DNA of 5,000 bases from Planctomycetota bacterium. GTDB taxonomy: Bacteria > Planctomycetota > Phycisphaerae > WQYP01. The translations under genes were made by a program, and so were the position numbers. Under the pieces are notes generated by a model. That model was not told the origin of the DNA. It was given only the letters and a program-made list of their open reading frames with translations, and did no database searches. Shown here in pieces: positions 1 to 5,000 of this stretch (the first letter of the stretch is position 1; every line of letters begins with the position of its first letter). The stretch lies in assembly GCA_021780285.1 (NCBI GenBank), contig JAJXZA010000219.1, positions 1 to 5,000 of the forward strand, written 5' to 3'.

Positions 1-157
1 ACAAAACAACAAAATCGGCAACCCGCCCTTATTTAAACGTAATAAAACGACCTGATGCCTCACATCTGCGGGTAACGCCTTTCACCGCCTCTGCACAAAT
101 CAGCTTCAGTCAAGCGGTTTAAGACAAAGCAACCGGCTCCGGAACTGCGGCGTACTT

Positions 158-186
158 TTCCCATCCACCGCTGGAAGAGTTATAAT
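158..186 (+). promoter_or_regulatory. Predicted sigma70-type promoter of dnaE
   Basis: The -10 hexamer TATAAT at 181-186 is a perfect match to the consensus. Exactly 17 bp upstream lies TTCCCA (158-163), which matches the -35 consensus TTGACA at 4 of 6 positions. Transcription would start near 193 and give a leader of about 45 nt before the dnaE ATG at 238. There is no extended -10 TG. I see no operator, DnaA box or coding sequence in the DNA upstream (1-157); its first 60 bases are AT-rich with runs of A. The call rests on consensus matching alone. Confidence 0.6.
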
Positions 187-221
187 GCCGACGTTCTTAA
201 ATATCCGGAGACCCGGAGCGC

Positions 222-228
222 AAGGAGG
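222..228 (+). promoter_or_regulatory. Ribosome binding site of dnaE
   Basis: AAGGAGG at 222-228 is a near-complete anti-16S match. It is followed by a 9-nt spacer to the ATG at 238. It decides the start of dnaE: the N-terminal motif FVHLHGHSHYSLLDG follows ten residues into the protein, as is usual for the family. Confidence 0.9.
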
Positions 229-237
229 CAATCTGCC

Positions 238-3200
238 ATGGCAACCCAGGCAACTTCAAAAGATTCATTCGTTCATCTTCATGGGCACTCCCATTATTCG
301 CTGCTCGATGGCGGAGCCACCATTCCCGGCCTTTGCGAACAGGCTAAGGCTATGGGAATGCCCGCACTCGCGCTGACCGACCACGGCAACCTGTTTGGTC
401 TCATTGAGTTCTACAACACCGCCAATGCCGCAGGAATCAAGCCGATTATCGGCTGCGAGTTTTATGTAGCGCCCGGTTCGCGGTTTGAAAAAGAATCGCA
501 TGGCATAAGCGATGCGGCTTATCACCTGGTTGTGCTGGCGTGCAGTCAGACTGGGTATCGCAACATGCTCAAGCTGGCCAGCATCGCCTACACCGAGGGG
601 TTTTACTATCGTCCGCGGGTGGATAAAGAATCGCTGGCCCGGTTTAACGAAGGCCTGGTGGTTATCAACGGCCACTTTGGCACTGAAATAGCCGCCTGTC
701 TGGAACGTAACGATTTGGAAGCGGCCGTTCAGGCGGCAGGGCAGTATAAGGATATTTTTGGCGATCGGTTTTATGTGGAGTTGCAGAACCATGCCGACCC
801 GGCACAAATTGCCATGATTCCGCAGTTGCTGCAGGTGGCCCAACGCGTCAACTCGCCCATCGTAGCCACCAACGATCATCACTACTTGCTTAAAGAAGAT
901 TACGATGCTCACGACGTGTTGTGCTGCATTAGCATGGGCAAGCAGCTAAGCGACGCCAACCGCCTGCATTATTCGCGTGAACTTTATCTCAAGTCGCCTG
1001 CCGAAATGCGGCAAATATTTAAAGACCTGCCCGAAGCGTGCGACAACACGCTGCGCATCGCTGAAATGTGCGACGTGAAGCTGGACTTTTCCAAACGTCA
1101 TGCACCCGTTTATCATCCGCCGAAAGATGAAAAAACCGGCCTCGCACCGTCGGCGGACGATTACCTGCGCCAGCTTTGCCTTGCGGGCATTGTCGAGCGA
1201 TACGGCAGCATGACCGATACCATCAGCGCTCGGCTGGAGCAGGAACTCAAGGTTATACAAAGCAAAGGTTTTTCAAGCTATTTTTTAATTGTGTGGGATT
1301 TCTGCAATTATGCCCGCAAAAACGGTATTCCGGTGGGAGCCAGAGGCTCGGGCGTCGGCACACTGGTGGGTTATGTGTTGGGGTTGTGCAATGTGGACCC
1401 ATTGCGGTACGACCTGCTGTTTGAACGTTTTATGGACCCAAGCCGGTCGGAAATGCCCGATATAGATATTGACATCTGCCAGGAGGGGCGCGGCAGGGTT
1501 ATTGAGTACGTGCGCGAAAAGTACGGCAATGTGTCGCAGATCATCACATTTTCTACGCTGGGCGCCAAAGCGGCCATTAAAGATGTCGGCCGCGTTTTGG
1601 CCATGCCGCTCTCAGAGGTGGACAAACTTACCAAACTGGTGCCCAGCGCTGTGGGCACCACGCTCGACGATTGCCTGCGCGTTGCCGATTTTAAGCGTCT
1701 GCACGACACAAACGCCGATGTACTGCGGCTTTTCCAGATAGCCAAACGGCTGGAGGGCCTATGTCGCAACGCCGGCATGCACGCGGCGGGGGTTATTGTC
1801 TGCGATAAGCCGCTGGACGAAGTGGTGCCGCTGTACAAAAAAGACAACGACATTATGACCCAATGGGATGGCCCAACCTGCGAAAAAATGGGTCTTCTTA
1901 AAATGGACTTTTTGGGTCTGCGCACGCTCACCATTGTAGAACGCGCCTTGCAACTTATAGAAGCGGCCCATCCCAAAGGGCTGCCGCCGCTGCCGGCGGA
2001 TACCGTCGGCGGCAAGGCTGCCGGCGTGCATCCCAACGAGGCCGGTCGCCCCGGTCGTCTGGATATTGAACATATAGACCTGACGGATCAGCGTGTGTAC
2101 CGGCAGATATTTCAGAAGGGGCAAACCCGCGGCGTGTTTCAGTTTGAATCGCCGGGGATGCGCGAGCTGCTGATCAAAATGAAGCCCGACCGCATTGAAG
2201 ACCTTATTGCCGCCAACGCGCTGTTTCGGCCCGGCCCCATGGAACTGATACCCGCGTACTGCGACCGCAAGCATGGCAAAGCCCCCACGCCCAAGCAGCA
2301 CCCTATTATGGACAAAATCCTGGAGGAGACCTATGGCATCATGGTGTACCAGGAACAGGTGATGCGCATCTGCAACCAGTTGGGCAATATTCCGCTGGCC
2401 CGCGCATATAAGCTTATCAAAGCCATCAGCAAAAAGAACATGGAGACGATTTCTGCGGAACGTAAAAACTTTTTGGATGGCGCTGCGGCTAACGGCGTTG
2501 CCGCCGACCGGGCGGCCGAATTGTTCGGCTTAATTGAAGAGTTCGGCAAATATGGCTTTAACAAGAGCCACTCCACCCGCTATGCCCTAGTGGCATTTCA
2601 GACGGCCTACTTAAAAACATACTTCCCGCTGGAGTTTATGGCGGCGCTGTTAACTTTTGAAATGGTGGATGCCGACAAAACCGCCGACTATCTTGATGAA
2701 TGCCGCAGCCTGCTGCGGCCCGATGGAACTACCGGTATCGCGATACTGCCGCCCGACATCAACTTAAGCGAATCAGATTTTGCCGTGGTTGATGGCACCA
2801 TTCGGTTTGGCTTGGGTGCGGTTAAGGGCGTCGGTTCCAAGGCTGTGGAGGCAATTGTGGCCGGGCGGGTTAACGCCAAAACAGGCCAGCGGGAGCGGTT
2901 TCGCAATATTTTCGACTTTTGTGAGCGTGTAGACATGCGCCCGGTGAATAAGGGTGTGATGGAAGCGCTCATTAAATCGGGCGCCTTCGATTCGGTACAC
3001 GACAACCGTGCCGCCGCCATGGCCGCGCTTGAAAGCGCCATGCAGGCGGGAGCCAAGGCGTTGGATGCCCGCAAGTCGGGGCAGGAATCGCTGTTTGGCG
3101 GAGGCGATTCGGCATCTGCGACGACGACGGCGCCCTCGGCACTGCCCAAAATTGCTGACTTTACGCCGCGCGAAAAGATGAGTTTTGAAAAAGCCTACCT

Positions 3201-3906
3201 GGGCTTTTACGTCAGCAGTCATCCGCTGCGCGATTATGAAGAACTGCTTGAAGGTTATGCCACCGTCAACAGCCAGACCATTCAAGACCCCAATCGGCGG
3301 GAGGCTATTGTAGGGGGCCTGGTTTCAAAATTTGCACGCAAAACCGCAAAGACGGGGCGAAATGCCGGCCGGGCGTGGGCGTCATTTTCAATAGAAGACC
3401 TCACTGGCAGCGTGCCGGCGGTACTGTTCAGCGACGAGTTCGAGAAATACCAAAACGTGGTAAAGCCGGAGACGGTGCTGTTTTTTAAGGGCGTTATTGA
3501 CCGTCAACGTGAAGAGCCATCACTGCGGGTTACCGAAATATATGACCCGCAGCAGGTTATAGAGCGCCTGACCAAACAGGTGCTGATACAGCTTCATGGT
3601 GTGGAGATCGAGCCTGATTTGCTGGGGCGATTGGATCAATTTATTAAAAGCCATCAGGGGCCTGCCGTTGTGCCGCTTAAACTGGAGGTAGTGGATTCTG
3701 CCGGCACCGAGCCGCTGCGGGTGCAAATTGCGCTTAAGCAGGGGATATCGCTGGCCAAGGACGCCAAAGGCGCCCTGCAGGCGCTGTTGCCACAGGCCCG
3801 CATTCGGCTTTTGGGGCCGCGCGATGTGGCTCGCGCCGCCCAGGCGGCACAGGGTGCATCGCCCGCTTTTGTTCGCGCCGGGCAGCCGGCTGCTTCGGCG
3901 GCATAG
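238..3906 (+). CDS. dnaE: DNA polymerase III subunit alpha (DnaE1 type)
   Basis: This is the catalytic subunit of the replicative polymerase, which extends primers with dNTPs at the fork together with the beta clamp and the tau/clamp-loader complex. The 1222 residues compare with about 1160 in E. coli. An N-terminal PHP domain (about 10-280) carries HGH at 15-17, TDHGN at 47-51, E74, H96, H185 and NDHH at 212-215. The polymerase core has ARGSG (368-372), PDIDIDIC (407-414) with the metal-binding Asp cluster D408/D410/D412, and the third catalytic Asp in MDFLGL (D557). FRPGPM (663-668), VYQEQVM (703-709) and FNKSHST (774-780) mark the fingers region. A helix-hairpin-helix segment lies near 860-930 (KGVGSK at 863-868). 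A beta-clamp-binding pentapeptide QESLF is at 949-953, an OB fold at about 1020-1100 and a tau-binding-like C-terminal region at about 1113-1200, followed by an Ala-rich tail. The clamp motif, OB fold and C-terminal domain favour DnaE1 over DnaE2 or PolC. An extra Gly/Pro/Ala-rich segment occupies about residues 580-606. The gene has its own promoter and lies 62 bp ahead of bcp. Confidence 0.98.
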   Translation: MATQATSKDSFVHLHGHSHYSLLDGGATIPGLCEQAKAMGMPALALTDHGNLFGLIEFYNTANAAGIKPIIGCEFYVAPGSRFEKESHGISDAAYHLVVLACSQTGYRNMLKLASIAYTEGFYYRPRVDKESLARFNEGLVVINGHFGTEIAACLERNDLEAAVQAAGQYKDIFGDRFYVELQNHADPAQIAMIPQLLQVAQRVNSPIVATNDHHYLLKEDYDAHDVLCCISMGKQLSDANRLHYSRELYLKSPAEMRQIFKDLPEACDNTLRIAEMCDVKLDFSKRHAPVYHPPKDEKTGLAPSADDYLRQLCLAGIVERYGSMTDTISARLEQELKVIQSKGFSSYFLIVWDFCNYARKNGIPVGARGSGVGTLVGYVLGLCNVDPLRYDLLFERFMDPSRSEMPDIDIDICQEGRGRVIEYVREKYGNVSQIITFSTLGAKAAIKDVGRVLAMPLSEVDKLTKLVPSAVGTTLDDCLRVADFKRLHDTNADVLRLFQIAKRLEGLCRNAGMHAAGVIVCDKPLDEVVPLYKKDNDIMTQWDGPTCEKMGLLKMDFLGLRTLTIVERALQLIEAAHPKGLPPLPADTVGGKAAGVHPNEAGRPGRLDIEHIDLTDQRVYRQIFQKGQTRGVFQFESPGMRELLIKMKPDRIEDLIAANALFRPGPMELIPAYCDRKHGKAPTPKQHPIMDKILEETYGIMVYQEQVMRICNQLGNIPLARAYKLIKAISKKNMETISAERKNFLDGAAANGVAADRAAELFGLIEEFGKYGFNKSHSTRYALVAFQTAYLKTYFPLEFMAALLTFEMVDADKTADYLDECRSLLRPDGTTGIAILPPDINLSESDFAVVDGTIRFGLGAVKGVGSKAVEAIVAGRVNAKTGQRERFRNIFDFCERVDMRPVNKGVMEALIKSGAFDSVHDNRAAAMAALESAMQAGAKALDARKSGQESLFGGGDSASATTTAPSALPKIADFTPREKMSFEKAYLGFYVSSHPLRDYEELLEGYATVNSQTIQDPNRREAIVGGLVSKFARKTAKTGRNAGRAWASFSIEDLTGSVPAVLFSDEFEKYQNVVKPETVLFFKGVIDRQREEPSLRVTEIYDPQQVIERLTKQVLIQLHGVEIEPDLLGRLDQFIKSHQGPAVVPLKLEVVDSAGTEPLRVQIALKQGISLAKDAKGALQALLPQARIRLLGPRDVARAAQAAQGASPAFVRAGQPAASAA
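1982..2026. repeat. Inverted and direct repeats inside the dnaE insertion
   Basis: TGCCGCCG at 1982-1989 and CGGCGGCA at 2007-2014 form a perfect 8-bp inverted repeat with a 17-bp loop. A 10-bp direct repeat, GCTGCCGGCG, occurs at 1989-1998 and again at 2017-2026. Both lie in the segment that encodes the extra Gly/Pro/Ala-rich residues of DnaE. The bases were matched directly. Whether this is a remnant of a small palindromic element or simply GC-rich codon use is open. Confidence 0.5.
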
Positions 3907-3930
3907 CAATCAGGCCGCGTGGCCCGATTG
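3907..3930 (+). terminator. Hairpin right after dnaE, possible weak terminator
   Basis: The arms CAATCAGGCC (3907-3916) and GGCCCGATTG (3921-3930) pair over 10 bp with a single A/C mismatch around a GCGT loop. The hairpin starts at the base after the dnaE stop codon. The DNA that follows (TATGTGGTTT) has only a weak T run, so a strong intrinsic terminator is not supported. It could be an attenuator, an mRNA 3'-end stabiliser or a processing site between dnaE and bcp. Confidence 0.45.
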
Positions 3931-3958
3931 TATGTGGTTTAGGCAAAGATTTTATTAC

Positions 3959-3963
3959 AGGAG
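3959..3963 (+). promoter_or_regulatory. Ribosome binding site of bcp
   Basis: AGGAG at 3959-3963 lies 5 nt before the ATG at 3969. It supports this start, and the resulting N-terminus fits the family, in which the protein begins just before the first beta strand (G-x-x-A-P-x-F). Confidence 0.8.
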
Positions 3964-3968
3964 TATTT

Positions 3969-4436
3969 ATGGCAGTTAAGCAGGGGGCGGCAGCGCCGGA
4001 GTTTTCGCTTGCGGCAACGGGTGGTCAAATCATTTCGCTCAAAGATTTGCGAGGCAAAAAAGTTGTACTGTATTTTTATCCCAAGGACGATACGCCCGGA
4101 TGCACCAAAGAGGCCTGCAATTTTCGCGATGGCATTTCCGCACTTGAAAAGGCCGGCGCTGTGGTGCTCGGTGTAAGCCCGGACGATGTTAAAAGCCACG
4201 AAAAGTTTCAGGCTAAATACAACCTTCCCTTTACGCTGCTGGCCGATCACGACCATCACACAGCCGAGGCCTATGGCGTATGGAAGGAAAAATCAATGTA
4301 TGGCCGCAAATACATGGGTATTGAACGTACCACCTTCATCATAGACGGCGCCGGAAAAATCGCGCGCATTTTTGAAAAAGTTAAAGTGGATGGCCACCAC
4401 GAAGAAGTACTCGCCGCTCTTGCGCAAGTGCCGTAG
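3969..4436 (+). CDS. bcp: Thioredoxin-dependent peroxiredoxin, Bcp/PrxQ type
   Basis: This is a cytoplasmic thiol peroxidase that reduces hydrogen peroxide and organic hydroperoxides and is recycled by thioredoxin. The 155 residues match the usual length of the family (E. coli Bcp has 156). The thioredoxin-like fold begins with APEFSL (9-14). It continues with VVLYFYPKDDTPGCT (32-46), which contains the peroxidatic Cys C45 in the T-x-x-C signature (T42, P43, C45). The second Cys, C50, is spaced as the resolving Cys of atypical two-Cys Bcp/PrxQ enzymes. The conserved Arg that completes the active site is probably R120 in GIERTTFIID (117-126). There is no signal peptide. The gene lies 62 bp after dnaE on the same strand. 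A hairpin sits in the gap and I see no convincing promoter there, so read-through from dnaE is plausible. Alternative peroxiredoxin classes (AhpC, Tpx) are unlikely given the length and the C-x4-C spacing. Confidence 0.96.
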   Translation: MAVKQGAAAPEFSLAATGGQIISLKDLRGKKVVLYFYPKDDTPGCTKEACNFRDGISALEKAGAVVLGVSPDDVKSHEKFQAKYNLPFTLLADHDHHTAEAYGVWKEKSMYGRKYMGIERTTFIIDGAGKIARIFEKVKVDGHHEEVLAALAQVP

Positions 4437-4874
4437 CGTGCCGCAAGTCGGGGGATGGGTTTAAACACGAAGTCTCAAAGACACCAAGAAGATGTTTATA
4501 AATTGGTTGCAACCCCGGCCTGCGCGTTTCGAGAATGGAGTTGCATGTTCGGAGCGATTCTTGCCGAGATAGCAAGATGTTACAGGTTTGCAATACGGAG
4601 AAGTTTCAGCACGACGATATGATGTTTGAAGTAGCCTCACCGCTAAACTGCGCAGAAATATTGCCGCGATCACGATCACTTATGGTGGGTAGGCTCAGCG
4701 GTGGCCCTCGAACGGGGTAATGCTACCGCCCTGCGGCATCGAGGAATGAATGCAGGAGATGGCAAGTACGTCATTGAGCAGGATAAGAGGTTTTTCGTCC
4801 CAGATATAACATGGGCAGGTTCGTAAAGATAGAAATAGCAGCCGGTTGTACTGGCGGGCTGGGGCTTGGGTTGT
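4437..4874. other. Convergent intergenic region without a confident gene
   Basis: These 438 bases lie between the bcp stop and the stop of the oppositely oriented permease gene. I see no open frame with both a ribosome binding site and a recognisable product. The region contains a degenerate 8-bp tandem repeat (4465-4491), a duplicated CGATCA step near 4667-4679, and small hairpins too weak to call (for example around 4720-4739). On the + strand the frame from 4647 to the TAA at 4824-4826 stays open for 59 codons without a canonical start at its head and may be a remnant. I found no clear rho-independent terminator for either flanking gene. Confidence 0.6.
4465..4491. repeat. Degenerate 8-bp tandem repeat
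   Basis: Three consecutive 8-mers read ACACGAAG (4465-4472), TCTCAAAG (4473-4480) and ACACCAAG (4481-4488), followed by a further AAG. This resembles the short intergenic CACGAAG/ACACAAAG-type tracts that I recall as common in several environmental bacterial genomes; that similarity is from memory. It lies 29 bp after the bcp stop. Confidence 0.5.
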
Positions 4875-5000
4875 CTAGCCTTTGATGCCGGTGGTGGCAA
4901 TACCCTCGATGAATGTTTTTTGAGCCATGAAAAACAGCACCAGCACGGGCAAAATGACCAGCACGCTGGCGGCCATGAGAAGGTTCCACGATGTGTTGCC
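4875..5000 (-). CDS. Carbohydrate ABC transporter permease, C-terminal end (partial)
   Basis: Only the last 41 codons and the TAG stop (4875-4877 on the + strand) are present; the gene continues beyond the right edge. The fragment begins GNTSWNLLMA, runs through one hydrophobic membrane segment (roughly fragment residues 7-24, rich in L, V, I, A and F) and ends in KTFIEGIATTGIKG. That C-terminus, a last transmembrane helix followed by F-I-E-G-I-A-T-T-G-I-K-G, is characteristic of the MalG/UgpE-like inner membrane permeases of CUT1 sugar ABC importers. These pair with a MalF-like permease, a periplasmic binding protein and an ATPase. The substrate cannot be told from this piece, and the EAA loop that contacts the ATPase lies outside the window. 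The gene converges on bcp. Its partners would be expected further right. Confidence 0.88.
   Translation of the reverse strand, partial: GNTSWNLLMAASVLVILPVLVLFFMAQKTFIEGIATTGIKG

Noticed and set aside
185..376. 63-codon + strand frame starting at 185
   Set aside because: It overlaps the start of dnaE in another frame, begins at the promoter -10 element and lacks a ribosome binding site.
265..912. Long open frame of 215 codons on the - strand
   Set aside because: It lies entirely opposite the PHP-domain part of dnaE, has no recognisable motif and is explained as a shadow of the coding strand.
3928..3956. Possible promoter for bcp (TTGTAT, 17 bp, TTTATT)
   Set aside because: The matches are only 3 of 6 and 4 of 6, and the predicted start would fall in or after the bcp ribosome binding site.
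4535..4720. 61-codon + strand frame after bcp
   Set aside because: It has no ribosome binding site at a suitable distance, an arbitrary composition and no recognisable motif.
4684..4727. tRNA-like stretch (GTGGGTAGGCTCAGCGGTGG resembles a tRNA 5' half)
   Set aside because: The D-arm resemblance is not followed by a proper anticodon arm (no T33), a T arm or a 3' acceptor strand complementary to the 5' end.
4716..4739. Small hairpin (CCGC/GCGG with ATG/CAT flanks) as a terminator
   Set aside because: The stem is short with a bulge and there is no T run on either side.
4840..4874. Terminator for the - strand permease gene
   Set aside because: Only imperfect four- to five-base pairings (around CCGGT...ACTGG) are visible, and no T run follows on the - strand.

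Overview
The window holds one complete large gene, one complete small gene and the tail of a third. dnaE, the catalytic alpha subunit of the replicative DNA polymerase III, fills about three quarters of it on the + strand. It is followed on the same strand by a Bcp/PrxQ-type peroxiredoxin gene. At the right edge, on the - strand, is the C-terminal end of a sugar-type ABC transporter permease (MalG/UgpE-like). All three are ordinary bacterial families. I see no defence system, CRISPR array, RNA gene, phage or intact mobile element.

The organism is a bacterium with moderately GC-rich DNA and good Shine-Dalgarno sites. The DnaE motif variants (ARGSG in place of the proteobacterial GPGRGS, PDIDIDIC followed by QEGR, and FNKSHST in place of FNKSHAA) remind me of Planctomycetota, perhaps Phycisphaerae-like, or the wider PVC group. 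This comes from remembered family patterns rather than a search and is of moderate to low certainty.

Layout: positions 1-157 carry no recognisable gene. A sigma70-like promoter with a perfect TATAAT (181-186) and a strong AAGGAGG site (222-228) lead into dnaE (238-3906). A 10-bp near-perfect hairpin starts directly after the dnaE stop. The bcp gene (3969-4436) follows, 62 bp after dnaE. The stretch 4437-4874 separates bcp from the convergent permease gene. It holds no confident gene, but contains a degenerate 8-bp tandem repeat (4465-4491) and a 59-codon open stretch that may be a gene remnant.

The dnaE and bcp genes may be co-transcribed, or partly separated by the hairpin; nothing in the sequence links their functions directly. 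The permease gene belongs to a different transcription unit that enters from the right. The points most worth a second look are the nearly complete metal-binding PHP domain of DnaE with a Cys-to-His change, and an in-frame Gly/Pro/Ala-rich insertion in DnaE whose DNA has dyad symmetry and a direct repeat.
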